Shown piece after piece: positions 37,849 through 46,949 of a DNA stretch of 64,000 bases. The notes under the pieces are model-generated. The model was given only the letters and a program-made list of their open reading frames with translations, was not told where the DNA came from and did no database searches. How positions within the stretch are numbered: position 1 is the first letter of the stretch; every line of letters begins with the position of its first letter. Source of the DNA: Streptomyces sp. JJ66 (GTDB lineage: Bacteria; Actinomycetota; Actinomycetes; Streptomycetales; Streptomycetaceae); the NCBI RefSeq assembly GCF_019303495.1, contig NZ_JAEVFI010000023.1:1-64000 (forward strand), in the 5' to 3' direction. Made by a program: the position numbers and the translations under genes.

Positions 37849-37890
37849 CTCAGCACGCGTCCGCTCAGCACGCGTCCGCTCAGCACGCCC
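37849..37890. repeat. Tandem 15-bp repeat at the amidase stop codon
   Basis: CTCAGCACGCGTCCG at 37849 and 37864, then a partial third copy at 37879 that contains the stop codon (complement of TCA at 37880) of the amidase gene. Two in-phase extra copies lie just behind the stop. Confidence 0.8.
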
Positions 37891-39310
37891 CCGCCTGCTG
37901 CACGCGCGGCCACGTCTGCTCGGCCTCCAGCGCGAACGCCACCTCCAGCAGCGTGCGTTCGTCACCGGGGCGGGCGGAGACCATGACGCCGATGGGCAGC
38001 CCGTCGTCGGTCGTCGCCTGTGCCGGGACGGAGATCGCCGGGGTGCCGACGACGTTGTTCAGCGGCGTGAACGCCACGTACCGCAGCGTGCGTTCCATCA
38101 GCGTCCCGTACGGCACGGCCGGGCTCAGGTGGCCCAGCACCGGCGTCGTGGTGGCCAGCACGGGGGAGAGCATGACGTCCAGCCCGCGGAAGGCGGCGGC
38201 CAGCGCGAACCGCGAGCGGCGCAGCCTGCGCAGCGCCCCCGGTGTGCTGGCCACGTGCCGCAGGTAGTGGGCGCGCAGGCCCCGGCTCAGCCCGTCCATG
38301 CGGCGCCGGTCGAAGTCGCGGCCCAGCGTCCGGCCGGTCGCCCCGGCGAGGTAGGCCAGCAGGCCCCAGTAGAGGAGGAAGTCCCCGGCGAACCGCTCAT
38401 CCAGCGCGATCGTCACCGGCTCCACGGTGTGGCCCAGCTTCTCCAGCGTCGCCGCGGTGTCCGCGACAGCGGCCCGGGTGGCGGCGTCCGTCGTCACCCC
38501 CGCCGGTGAGTCCAGCAGCAGGCCGACCCGCAGACGGCGGCGCTCGTCCGGACCCGCCACCCGCCCCAGCGGCGGCAGGCGCGGGTTACGCCAGTACGCC
38601 TCGGCGGCGGCGAAGAACGCGGCGGTGTCCCGCACCGTGCGGCTGACGACGCCGTCGGTGACGATGTCGATCGGCAGCCTGCGGCCCAGCGCGTTCGGCA
38701 CCACCCGCCCCCGCGTCGGCTTCAGCCCCACCAGCCCGCAGCAGGCGGCCGGGATGCGGATCGACCCGCCGCCGTCGTTGGCGTGGGCGAGGGGCACCGC
38801 GCCCGCCGCCACCAGCGCCGCGCTGCCCCCGGTCGAACCGCCCGCCGAGAACGCCGTGTTCCACGGGTTGCGCACGGGCGCGGCGCGCTCGTACTCGGTG
38901 GTGGCGTTGAACCCGAACTCCGGCAGCCGCGTCTTGCCCAGCACCGTCACTCCGGTGCTGAGCAGCTGCCGCGTGAACGCCGCGTGCCGCTTGGCCGGGC
39001 GGGGCGTGAAGGCGGCGCTGCCGTGCCCGGTGGGCAGGCCCAGGTAGTCGGTGTTGTCCTTGACGAGGCTCGGCACGCCCGCGAACACGCCGCCCGCGCC
39101 GTCCGGGGCCAGGGCGGGTCCGTCCGTCCACACCCGCACCGCGTTCAGGTGCTCGTCGGCCGCCCGTATCCGCTCCGCCGCCGCCCGCGCGACGTCGGCG
39201 GCGCTCACCTCACCCCGGCGTATCGCCTCGGCTACCCCGACGGCGTCCCGCTCCCCGAGCGCGTCGTCCCCGAACACGTGCACCGTCGTGGGCCTGGTGG
39301 GGCTGGCCAT
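37880..39310 (-). CDS. Amidase signature family hydrolase
   Basis: A 476-aa amidase with the complete Ser-cisSer-Lys triad: Lys84 in PSLVKDNTD, cis-Ser159 and nucleophile Ser163 in AGGSTGGSAAL, followed by GGGSIRIPAACCGLVGLKPTRG-type blocks around residue 183. It hydrolyses amides; the actual substrate is open. It is a stand-alone gene without GatB/GatC, so it is not the tRNA amidotransferase. ATG 39310 (MASPTRP) is chosen; an upstream ATG at 39361 is possible. Confidence 0.9.
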   Translation of the reverse strand: MASPTRPTTVHVFGDDALGERDAVGVAEAIRRGEVSAADVARAAAERIRAADEHLNAVRVWTDGPALAPDGAGGVFAGVPSLVKDNTDYLGLPTGHGSAAFTPRPAKRHAAFTRQLLSTGVTVLGKTRLPEFGFNATTEYERAAPVRNPWNTAFSAGGSTGGSAALVAAGAVPLAHANDGGGSIRIPAACCGLVGLKPTRGRVVPNALGRRLPIDIVTDGVVSRTVRDTAAFFAAAEAYWRNPRLPPLGRVAGPDERRRLRVGLLLDSPAGVTTDAATRAAVADTAATLEKLGHTVEPVTIALDERFAGDFLLYWGLLAYLAGATGRTLGRDFDRRRMDGLSRGLRAHYLRHVASTPGALRRLRRSRFALAAAFRGLDVMLSPVLATTTPVLGHLSPAVPYGTLMERTLRYVAFTPLNNVVGTPAISVPAQATTDDGLPIGVMVSARPGDERTLLEVAFALEAEQTWPRVQQAGAC

Positions 39311-39496
39311 CCGCTGTACCTCCGCACTCGCTCCTGCTTCCGGTCCCCGCCCGGTCATCATGGCCTACCGGCCGGTACAGCGGGAGCGGTTCGGCAATGC
39401 CACCTGGCGCGGGGGCCTTCGGGCTCGGGCACGCTGTGGACACGGGCCGGGGTGGGGGCCGGTCGGGCGCGGTGTGGCCGTGAGCGGACGGCGGGG

Positions 39497-40066
39497 TCAG
39501 GGGCGGCGGCCGGTGAGGGCGATGAGGCGGTCCTGGGCGGAGGCGTCGCCGGGGACGTCGATAGGCGCGGCGAACAGGCCGGAGTCCTGCCACTCCGGGA
39601 TGCGCGCGGCGAACCGCTCGTGGAGCGCGGCGGCCAGCTCCGGGTCGATCCGGTCCCCGGACCCGATGCCCCGGGCGACGTCCCAGCCGTGCACGGCCAG
39701 GTCGAGTGTCATCTGCCAGGCGTACTCGTCGGCCGGGGCGGGGCCGCCCGAGGTGTGCACCGTGCCCGTCAGCGCTCCGGGCCGGTGGAACGCGGGCCGG
39801 GACGCGGACGCCGCCCGCGCCCACGCGCCTACCGGGTCGCTCCCGAGCACGTCCCCGTCGTACCGGTCGCCGACCTCCGCGAGCGTCGCCCCGCGCAGCA
39901 GCCACGGCGCCCACAGGTGCTCGCTCGTCAGGTGGCCCACGACGTCCCGCACACTCCACTCGGTGGCCGGTGTCGCGGCCGTCCACTGGTCTTCCCCCAC
40001 CTGGTGCACCCGCTCGTCGAACGCCCGCAGGGCCCGGTCAAACGCCTCAAGCAGTTCCATACCCAT
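39497..40066 (-). CDS. TIGR03086/DinB-like maleylpyruvate isomerase family protein
   Basis: A 189-aa helical-bundle protein, LEAFDRALRAFDERVHQVGEDQW with WSVRDVVGHLTSEHLW near residues 36-51 and DLAVHGWDVARGIG near 125-138. These give the three histidines of the metal site. Family members are mycothiol-dependent enzymes or DinB-like metal proteins. The substrate is unknown. ATG 40066 (MGMELLEAF) or 40060. Confidence 0.82.
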   Translation of the reverse strand: MGMELLEAFDRALRAFDERVHQVGEDQWTAATPATEWSVRDVVGHLTSEHLWAPWLLRGATLAEVGDRYDGDVLGSDPVGAWARAASASRPAFHRPGALTGTVHTSGGPAPADEYAWQMTLDLAVHGWDVARGIGSGDRIDPELAAALHERFAARIPEWQDSGLFAAPIDVPGDASAQDRLIALTGRRP

Positions 40067-40199
40067 GAGGTTGGCACTTGGGGGGCCGGCCCACCGTGGC
40101 CGAAACACCCCTCCGGCGCGACTCCCGCCCCTTCTCTCCCGAACTGGGGGAGGCAGGCGCCGCCGCGCGTACGTCGCTGATCGGTGGCGTCGGCAGGCG

Positions 40200-40886
40200 T
40201 CAGGCGGGGTGGCCCAGCAGGCGGAGTTCGGTGGTGAGGTTGTGGCGGGCCGGGGCTTCCCAGTGGGTGGTGCCGTGGGGGGTGCGGAAGAGGCGGGGGA
40301 GGGCGAGGAGGTGGCGCAGGACGTCGGCGCGGCCTGCGGCGAAGGTGGCGTCGGGGACGAAGGCGTACTCGGCGCGGACGGCGGCGGCGTAGGCCGCGTA
40401 GGCGTCCGGGGAGCCCGCCAGCACCGCGAGGTCGGCGTCGCACAGCACCTCGCCGTTGGTGTCGCCCCGGGCCGGGTCGTGGGTGACGGTGAGGCGGACG
40501 AGGCGGGAGACCTCCGCCGTGCGGTCCGCGCGCACGCCCGCTTCGGGCAGGGCGCGCTCGGCCAGTGCGGCGCTGCGTTCCTCGTTCTCGCTGCGGTCCG
40601 GGCGGTAGACGGCGTCGTGGAACCAGGCGGCGAGGCGCACGGCGTCGGGGTCGGTGGCGTGACCGGCGAGTTCGTCCACGCGGTCGAGGACGGCGGCGAG
40701 GTGCTCGGTGGTGTGGTAGCGGCGCTGCGGTTCGGCCCAGCGGGCCAGCAGGTCGCGGCCGTAGGGCTCGGGGTCAGGGGCGGGGCTGGGACCGGGACCG
40801 GGGCTGGGCGTGGCGTCGCGGGCGCGGGTGAGCAGGGCGTGCCAGCGGGCGAGGAGCGCGGGGTCGGGGCAGGGGGTGGCGGCCAT
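40200..40886 (-). CDS. Predicted HD-superfamily metal-dependent phosphohydrolase
   Basis: A 228-aa protein with RRYHTTEHLAAVLDRVDEL (first His pair, residues ~55-73), AAWFHDAVYRPDRSENEERSA (HD motif, ~86-106) and later LTVTHDP and DADLAVL (~133, 150). This is the layout of the small predicted metal-dependent HD hydrolases of actinobacteria. A GPGPGP-type repeat sits at residues 27-40. The substrate is probably a nucleotide or phosphoester (inference). Confidence 0.83.
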   Translation of the reverse strand: MAATPCPDPALLARWHALLTRARDATPSPGPGPSPAPDPEPYGRDLLARWAEPQRRYHTTEHLAAVLDRVDELAGHATDPDAVRLAAWFHDAVYRPDRSENEERSAALAERALPEAGVRADRTAEVSRLVRLTVTHDPARGDTNGEVLCDADLAVLAGSPDAYAAYAAAVRAEYAFVPDATFAAGRADVLRHLLALPRLFRTPHGTTHWEAPARHNLTTELRLLGHPA

Positions 40887-41156
40887 GGGGCCATTGTGGA
40901 CGCGGGCTTGGGGGGGGCGGGGCCGGGGTGCCCCACCCCACCCCGGCCAGGAGCATTACGATGATCGCTGTCTGAACCAGGCCCGGCAGCTCCGCGAAGC
41001 CGCGCACCAGCTACGCCACGGCCTCACGGTCGGCACCAATGCCCCGGACACGGTGGCCGCCGCTGAGAAGACGCAGGTTGGGGCCGGTGACGGCGATGTC
41101 CGGTACGGTGCTGCCCGGGCCGGCCTCCTCCTTCAGCCTCCTTCAGCGTGCAGGCG

Positions 41157-41612
41157 TCAATGCGTGTCGCGCCAGCTCGCGAGGACGGACCGCACGGCGC
41201 TGGAGACCTGCTGCTGTCCCGCAAGGTCGGCCCATAGGTGTGCGTCGTGTTCGGTGACCTTGACCGTGTCGTTCTCGTGCGTCGTTGCCATGAAGTTGAA
41301 CTGGCGGGTCTGATTGCCGTTCCTGGAGAGATAGTCGAAGTGTCCGAGGTAGGCGCCGATTGTGGCCACCGTAAGTCCGGTCTCCTCGGTGACTTCCCGG
41401 CGCAGGGCCTCGGTCAGGCTCTCGCCTGCTTCGACGCCACCGGAAGGGAGTTCCCACAGTCCGCCGAGGTAGTCGTCGGCGCTGCGGTGCAGCAGCAGGA
41501 CCCTGCCTTTGGCGTTGGGGATGACGGCGCCGACGACGTGCTTGGTGATGCCGTGGATGTCGGCGGCGTGAATGAGGCCGCCCATGAGGTCGGCGTCAAC
41601 GGGTGTGTTCAC
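41157..41612 (-). CDS. NUDIX hydrolase, third gene of the aminotransferase operon
   Basis: A 151-aa NUDIX protein. The box GGVEAGESLTEALRREVTEETGL (G-x5-E-x7-REVTEETGL) is near residues 58-80, with GAVIPNAKGRVLLLHRS before it. GTG 41612 has AAGGA upstream and overlaps the true stop codon (41609-41611) of the aminotransferase gene, so it was translated by coupling. The frameshift in the aminotransferase now stops translation about 100 nt earlier, which may reduce expression. Confidence 0.87.
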   Translation of the reverse strand: MNTPVDADLMGGLIHAADIHGITKHVVGAVIPNAKGRVLLLHRSADDYLGGLWELPSGGVEAGESLTEALRREVTEETGLTVATIGAYLGHFDYLSRNGNQTRQFNFMATTHENDTVKVTEHDAHLWADLAGQQQVSSAVRSVLASWRDTH

Positions 41613-42864
41613 TTCAACAGGTCCTTGTGGTGTTCGGTGACTTTGATGATGGCCGTGGTGTACGCCTCGGCGAGGGGGAGGTTGTGGCCGCGGTGCCAGA
41701 CCGGAAGTTTCACCGTGCTGTCGTGCACGCGTCGGGCGGTGGCGAAGTTTTCGGCGGCGGGGCTCGGTGGTCAGCGTAGCCAGGGAGGAGGGCTCCGGGC
41801 GCGCGGAACAGCTGGTGGTCGCTGAGGGGGCGGGTGGAGCCGGGCAGCTCGATCTCGCTGGCGCCCTCGGCGTGGACGGCCTCGATGAACCGTTCGACGG
41901 GCAGTCCGGCGAGCCGTGGCGGGTCATAGCGTAGCGGCAGCGCGTACCAGGCCGGACCGGCGTGGGACGCCGGGTGCGGTACGTCGATACCCGGCACGCC
42001 GCGCAGAGCCCGCCGCATCCGGGTGGCAACGGCTTCTCGTCCGGCCAGATAGCCCTTCAGACGCGGAAGCTGGGCGTGCGCCAGCGCGGCCGCTAGCGGG
42101 TGGATACGCAGCTTGAGGCCCATGCCGGTCACGGCGTACGGGGCCAGGGCGTGGTCGGTGGGGATCTCGCGGCGGCACCGCTTGTTGTACTGGCCGTGCA
42201 GTAGTACGCGGTAGTACAGCTCGGTGTCGTCGGTGGCGACGAATCCGCCCTCCCCGGCGGACAGCGGCTTGGGTCCGTTCATGCTGAAGGCCGCGGCGCG
42301 GCCGAAGGACCCGACCGGCTGTCCGCGCCAGGTGGCGCCGTGGGCGTGGGAGCCGTCCTCTAGCAGCATCAGGCCGTGTCGGGCGCTGAAGTTGGTCAGG
42401 GCCTCCATGCTCTCGGGGAGGCCCCATAGGTGGACAGCGACGATGGCCTTGGTGCGTGCGGTGATGCGGCGAGCGGCATCGTCGAGGGCGAGCTGGCCGT
42501 GCTCGTCTACCTCGGCGAGGACGGGTCGGGCGCCGAGGTGGAAGAGCGGGGTGGCGGTGGCATGGAACGTCAGCGTCGGCACGATCACCTCGTCACCGGG
42601 GCCGACGCCGACTGCGGCGTACATCGAGTGCAGGGCAGCGGTGCCCGTGCACGTCGTGACGACGTGTCGGACGCCGAGGAAGGACGCCAGCGCGTCTTCC
42701 AGCTCAGCGACGACGCCGGAGCGGTCGGGGATGGATACCGCGGAGTTCAGCTGGCCAGTGACCGCCGCGACGTCGTTGGCCTCGATCGGGGGCCAGCAGA
42801 AATGGGGGCCAGGGGTGTCGATGACGGGCGGGCCGCCGAAGAGGGCAAGGGGCGAGGTGGTCAC
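41609..42864 (-). pseudogene. DegT/DnrJ/EryC1 aminotransferase with 1-nt frameshift near its 3' end
   Basis: This would be a ~418-aa PLP sugar aminotransferase. The frame begins GTG 42864 (VTTSPLALFGGPP), then TGTAALHSMYAAVG, PTLTFHATATPL, and FSMNGPKPLSAGEGG with the PLP lysine. Near 41755 the frame breaks after YADHRAP. The expected end (AAENFATARRVHDST, VKLPVWHRGHNLPLAEAY ... EHHKDLLK) is in the next frame and stops at 41609. One base appears lost in a C run. As read, the protein ends at 41710 with an unrelated tail and lacks about 49 conserved residues. Such enzymes aminate keto-sugars or cyclitols. Either mutation or a sequencing error. Confidence 0.82.
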
Positions 42865-43860
42865 AGCAGGTACTCCTTCGGGTCGGTCGGCGTGCGGGAA
42901 GCCTTGGAGGTGTACGCGGCGGCGAGGAACGCGGCGTGCGCCACGTGGGTGCCGGGGCCGGAGGGGTTGGGCCGCTGGCCGTCGAGTACGCGGCAGGCAG
43001 TCGATCTGCGCGGTCGCGGCGGAGGGCCAGGCCGGTTCACGGGTCAGGGACTCGATCAGCTGCCCGTCGGGGGCGAGGCGCCGCACCCGTCCCCGCTCGA
43101 TCACGACTGCGCCGCGGGGGCCGGTGATCGTCAGCTGTTCGGTCTTCGGCCCTGCGGAGCGGGAGATGAGCAGGGAGCCGTACAGGCCGCGGTCGTAGAC
43201 GAGGTGGACGAGCGCGGTGTCCTCGGCGTCGTAGTCCGCGTCGGGCTGGGCGGCGGTGGAGGTGCCAGCCAGGACTCGGTCGGACAGGCCGACATACCAG
43301 ATGAGCAGGTCGATCAGGTGATAGCCCATGTCCATCAAGGCGCCACCACCGGCCAGGGATGCATCGCCGCGCCAGCCGGCGGCCGGGTCGGAGCAGTGGA
43401 AGGTGTAGCGGCCCTCGATCAGGTACGGCTGTCCGACCTGTTCCAGCAGCTGCACCGCGGCGGTGTAAACCGGGTGGAAGCGGCGCTGCACCGTGACCAT
43501 CAGCTCGATGCCTGCCTTGTCGCACAGCGCCACCAGCGCGGCGGCCTCGGCCGGGCCAGTGGCGAACGGCTTCTCCTTCATCACGTGCACCCCGCCCGCC
43601 GCGCAGGCCGCGATGACTTCACGTCCGGCGTGGTGGGGTACCGCGACGATGGCGAAGTCCGGGCGCACCTCATCCAGCAGGGTGCGGGTGTCGGTGAAGC
43701 CGGGTACGTCGTGCTGCCGGGCCAGGGCGGCGACCTTGTCGGCGTCCGTGTCGCAGACCGCGACAAGGTGGGCGAACTGGGAGTCGGCCAGGCCCGGCAG
43801 GTGGTCCTGAAGGGCCTGGTGGCCGAGCCCGATGACGGCTGCCTTCTTGCGTACGCTCAT
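42861..43860 (-). pseudogene. Gfo/Idh/MocA oxidoreductase with 1-nt frameshift
   Basis: This would be a ~333-aa NAD(P)-dependent sugar dehydrogenase. The Rossmann start AAVIGLGHQALQDHLPGL, catalytic-region EKPFATGPAEAAAL near residue 95, and GGGALMDMGYHLIDLL near 175 are present. At about 42987-42990 the frame shifts after AQIDCL: one extra C. The natural end RVLDGQRPNPSGPGTHVAH ... PTDPKEYLL continues in the other frame to TGA 42861. The shifted frame instead bypasses that stop and runs straight into the aminotransferase, giving an artificial 719-codon fusion. ATG 43860 has AAGGAG 10 nt upstream. The pair fits amino-sugar or aminocyclitol synthesis. Confidence 0.82.
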
Positions 43861-43967
43861 CGCGTTCACGCTCCTTGGTGAAAGCCCGTCGGCCCGCCCG
43901 CTGCGGGCCTCGGCATGCTCTAGGACACAGGTCCGGGTCAGGCTGCGGCAGGGGCGCTGCCGTGGTC

Positions 43968-43999
43968 TGCAACACCGCTTGCATGTGGTGCAAAACCGC
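43968..43999. promoter_or_regulatory. Direct repeats TGCAAMACCGC in the divergent promoter region
   Basis: TGCAACACCGC (43968-43978) and TGCAAAACCGC (43989-43999) are 21 bp apart, two helical turns. Overlapping them is the inverted repeat TTGCA-N5-TGCAA (43979-43993). Located between the oxidoreductase operon and the XRE regulator, it is a good candidate for that regulator's binding site. Confidence 0.5.
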
Positions 44000-44052
44000 T
44001 GCTGCCACTCACCGGACCGGTCTACGGTTGATGGGGGCTACCTCGGCTATCG

Positions 44053-45447
44053 ATGGGGGCGTGGATGCACGTCAGCACAGCGCAAGGTCGAGCAGAACCG
44101 GCAGGGAAACCGGGCGAGTTGATTCGCAGAAGGCGCCAGGCCCGAGGCTGGACACTCGCTGACCTCGGTGACCGAACCGGCTACTCCGCCTCCCAGGTCT
44201 CCCGGTACGAGCGAGGCGTCTCGCCACTGTCCGACGTCGATGTCCTCAGACGCTTCGCTGAGGTGCTCGACATTCCGCCGAAGGTGTTCGGACTCGTAGC
44301 GTCTTCGCCCCCTGCGCCTACCCGACACGGATTCCCGATGGCTCCAGCCCTCGCGTACCCGCGCGTTCCCGGGCCTAGGGTGGAGCGAACCTCGGCGGAG
44401 GAAGGCGAAGATCCAGTGCGGCGACGGAAGTTCCTTGCTCTCTCGGCTGCGACAACCGCCGGTGTCTCGCTCCCCGCGAGGGGAACCTCCACGGGCCAGG
44501 ACGTACCGGTGGGACAACTGCTCCTCGGCCGCCTGCGGGACGCGATGCTCGGCATCGGCCAGGACCACGATTTTCCGGGGGCCGAGCACTTGCCCGCCGA
44601 ACTTGCCCGCGCGCATGCCGACTTCCACACCTGCCACTACGCTGACCTTGCCCTCCGGCTGCCCCGCCTGATCCGTGCCGGACACGCGCTTGGGACCGAC
44701 ACCGAGGGCCGTCATCTCGACTTGCTCGGACAGAGCTACCTGCTGGCGACCCGCATGTTCGTCAAGCTCGACGAACAGCAGCTCGGCTGGATGGCAGCCG
44801 ACCGTGCACGCCAGGTGGCCGAAGCCGCTGGGCAACCCCTCACGGTGGCCGAAGCCGCCCGGAGCCTGGCTGTGCTCGCGCGGCGTGCCGGTTGGGAAGA
44901 GCAGGCGCTGTCGATCGCACTCAACGCCGCCGAGCACCCAGCCCTTCGCGCATCCCGCAGCGGTGGCGCCGAACGCGGCCTGCTGATCCAGTCAGCCGCC
45001 TACAGCGCCGCCAGGGGCGGCGACCGACAGGGAATGCGGGGGCTGACGGAGGAGGCTGCCGCCATTGCCACCAGCCTGGGCGGCACCACTGTCCTGCGGG
45101 ACCACGGTGGAGGCTTCAGCCCCGCCACAGTCCAGCTTCACCGCATCTCCGCGGAGTTCTCCACGGGCGACCCGGTGGCTGCCCTGACCGCCGCCCGTGC
45201 ACTGCCCCCGCAGAGCCTGCCCAGTGTGGAGCGCCGAGCACGCTACTACACAGACGTAGCAGCCGCTCTGGCCCAGCGCGGACGCCGCGACGAATGCCTA
45301 CGCGCGCTACTTGCCGCCGAACACCAAGCACCCCAGGAGACTCACTCCCGCCCTGCGGTGCGATCGCTTATCTCCGGGCTGCTGCTGTCCGGCCGCACCA
45401 CGCCGGAGCTCCGCGCCCTCGCCGCGCGCGCCCATGCTCTCCTGTAG
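44053..45447 (+). CDS. XRE-family regulator with TPR-like C-terminal domain
   Basis: A 464-aa protein. The helix-turn-helix is at residues ~20-75 (LIRRRRQARGWTLADLGDRTGYSASQVSRYERG block). A twin-arginine-like RRRKFLALSAATTAGVSLP stretch is at ~122-141, and the rest is a long all-helical, TPR-like region (~150-460). This architecture is common in Streptomyces regulators whose helical part may bind a peptide or small ligand. It is divergent from the aminotransferase operon and probably controls it. ATG 44053 or 44065. Confidence 0.88.
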   Translation: MGAWMHVSTAQGRAEPAGKPGELIRRRRQARGWTLADLGDRTGYSASQVSRYERGVSPLSDVDVLRRFAEVLDIPPKVFGLVASSPPAPTRHGFPMAPALAYPRVPGPRVERTSAEEGEDPVRRRKFLALSAATTAGVSLPARGTSTGQDVPVGQLLLGRLRDAMLGIGQDHDFPGAEHLPAELARAHADFHTCHYADLALRLPRLIRAGHALGTDTEGRHLDLLGQSYLLATRMFVKLDEQQLGWMAADRARQVAEAAGQPLTVAEAARSLAVLARRAGWEEQALSIALNAAEHPALRASRSGGAERGLLIQSAAYSAARGGDRQGMRGLTEEAAAIATSLGGTTVLRDHGGGFSPATVQLHRISAEFSTGDPVAALTAARALPPQSLPSVERRARYYTDVAAALAQRGRRDECLRALLAAEHQAPQETHSRPAVRSLISGLLLSGRTTPELRALAARAHALL

Positions 45448-45619
45448 CCGCACAGTCCCTCCACACGGTCCCGCGCCTTCGGCACGGCGCCTGGGTCACG
45501 CGTACGGGGCCAGGTGCTACGCAGCGCGTTCCCGCTGGGTAGTGAAGGAGGCCGGATGACCAGGGTCGGCAGGTTCGTGGGGATGGCCAGCCATGAGCGG
45601 GTGTGGCACGCTAAGCTAT

Positions 45620-46321
45620 ATGTCTAGACCAATGCTTGAGGTGATCGCGCTCGACGCGGACGACGCACGGGCGGCGCAGGCGGGCGGGGCCGATCGCCTC
45701 GAACTGGTCACCGACATGGCGGCGGACGGCCTCACCCCGACGGTGGCCACCTTCCGCGCGGTGCGTGCCGCCGTGCACCTGCCGGTGCGGGTGATGCTGC
45801 GGAACTCCGACGGCTTCGCGGCCGGTGACGCCGGCGCCCGGGCCGCGCTGTGCGCCCGGACGCGGGAGCTGCGGGCGGCGGGCGCCACGGAGTTCGTGTT
45901 CGGCTTCCTCGACGCGAGCGGCGGCCCCGACCTGCCCGCTCTGCGCGCGGTGCTGGAGGAGCTGGACGGGTGCCCGTGGACGTTTCACCGGGCACTGGAC
46001 CACGCCACGGACCGCGCGGCCCTGCGCAAGGGCATCGCGGAGCTGCCGGGGCTGGACACGGTGCTGACGGCGGGCGCGGCGGAAGGAGTGGGCGCGGGCC
46101 TGGGCGTGCTGCGCGCGGAGGTCGCCCGGGCGGCGTCCGGCGACGTGGGCTACGAGCCGCGCATCCTGGTCGGCGGCGGCCTCCACCTGGGCCACGTGCC
46201 GGTCCTGCGGGAGGCGGGCGCCGACGCCTTCCACATCGGCGGCGCGGCCCGCCCCGGCGGCTGGACGGCACGGGTGTCGGCGGACGCGGTCGCCCGCTGG
46301 CGCGCCAGCCTGGACGCGTAG
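45620..46321 (+). CDS. cutC: CutC family protein
   Basis: A 233-aa TIM-barrel protein, LEVIALDADDARAAQAGGADRLELV at the start, then VRVMLRNSDGF, FVFGFLDASGGPDL, FHRALDHATDRAAL and ILVGGGLHLGHV, all CutC blocks. It was first linked to copper homeostasis, but its biochemical role is unsettled. ATG 45620 (MSRPMLEV) or 45632; the upstream DNA has an AT-rich CTAAGCTATAT, a likely -10. Confidence 0.9.
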   Translation: MSRPMLEVIALDADDARAAQAGGADRLELVTDMAADGLTPTVATFRAVRAAVHLPVRVMLRNSDGFAAGDAGARAALCARTRELRAAGATEFVFGFLDASGGPDLPALRAVLEELDGCPWTFHRALDHATDRAALRKGIAELPGLDTVLTAGAAEGVGAGLGVLRAEVARAASGDVGYEPRILVGGGLHLGHVPVLREAGADAFHIGGAARPGGWTARVSADAVARWRASLDA

Positions 46322-46379
46322 GGCCGCTGCGACGGACCGTACGCCGTGCGGCCCCGGGCCAGCCGGTACCGGTACGGCG

Positions 46380-46610
46380 TCAGCGTTCGCGGCGCTCGGG
46401 GGCGGGCTTCTCGGAGGTGTCGCCGAGCACGGCCACGTCGAAGGCCGCCTCGGCGTAGACGCGGACGGCGCGCAGCGCGTTGCCGAGGCGGTGCCGGGGG
46501 TGGGCGTGGCCCGGGCTGACGGCGGTGGCGCCCGAGGTGTGGCCCGCGCCGGGCGGCGACCGGTCGCCACCCGACCCGCCCGGTGTGGGGGTGACGGGTG
46601 CGGTATCCAT
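46380..46610 (-). CDS. Small hypothetical protein, 76 aa
   Basis: A short frame from ATG 46610. The N-terminal half is Pro/Gly/Ser-rich; the C-terminal part HRLGNALRAVRVYAEAAFDVAVLGD looks conserved and amphipathic. GGAGGT lies immediately before the ATG, closer than normal. It is divergent from the HelD gene and convergent with cutC. Similar small proteins with this C-terminus are, to my memory, found in other Streptomyces; function unknown. Confidence 0.55.
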   Translation of the reverse strand: MDTAPVTPTPGGSGGDRSPPGAGHTSGATAVSPGHAHPRHRLGNALRAVRVYAEAAFDVAVLGDTSEKPAPERRER

Positions 46611-46949
46611 ACCTCCAGCATGCGAGCCGCACGCGCCGCGCGCATGGGCCGAAGGACCCATTCTCGGCTGGCGCCGGTACGCCGCCGGGGGTATACGGCG
46701 TCGGGCGACAGGGCGTGGGGCCGTCTGCGCCTGGTTCGCGCGGACGAGTGTCACTGTCGCGGCAAGAAAATCCGGTCGCCCGGGGTGGGAGGTGGGGGTA
46801 CACTCACGCGTCTTGCCGCCTCCCGGGCGTCCGCTCAGGGGAGGATTCCGGCCGGTCGGAACCGGTCGTCGTTTCCGCGCCGCGCCCGCCGTGCACCCAC
46901 CGTGCGCGCGGCGCCCCGCAGCCGCAGACCGCATCCGAAAGGCCCCGCC
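46611..46949. other. Upstream region of the HelD-type gene
   Basis: About 340 bp without a gene. It contains the half-sites GCGGCAAG (46759-46766) and CTTGCCGC (46812-46819) in opposite orientation, the same half-sequence as in the palindrome at 27063. No clear promoter. Confidence 0.35.

Noticed and set aside
40937..41156. Protein-like frames (plus: QLREAAHQLRHG; minus: GFAELPGLVQTAIIVMLLAG) in the gap
   Set aside because: Neither has a credible start and full-length context; too short to assign, possibly remnants.
41710..43860. A genuine 719-aa oxidoreductase-aminotransferase fusion enzyme
   Set aside because: Conserved C-termini of both enzymes exist in other frames and their natural stop/start overlaps are intact, so frameshifts explain the fusion better.
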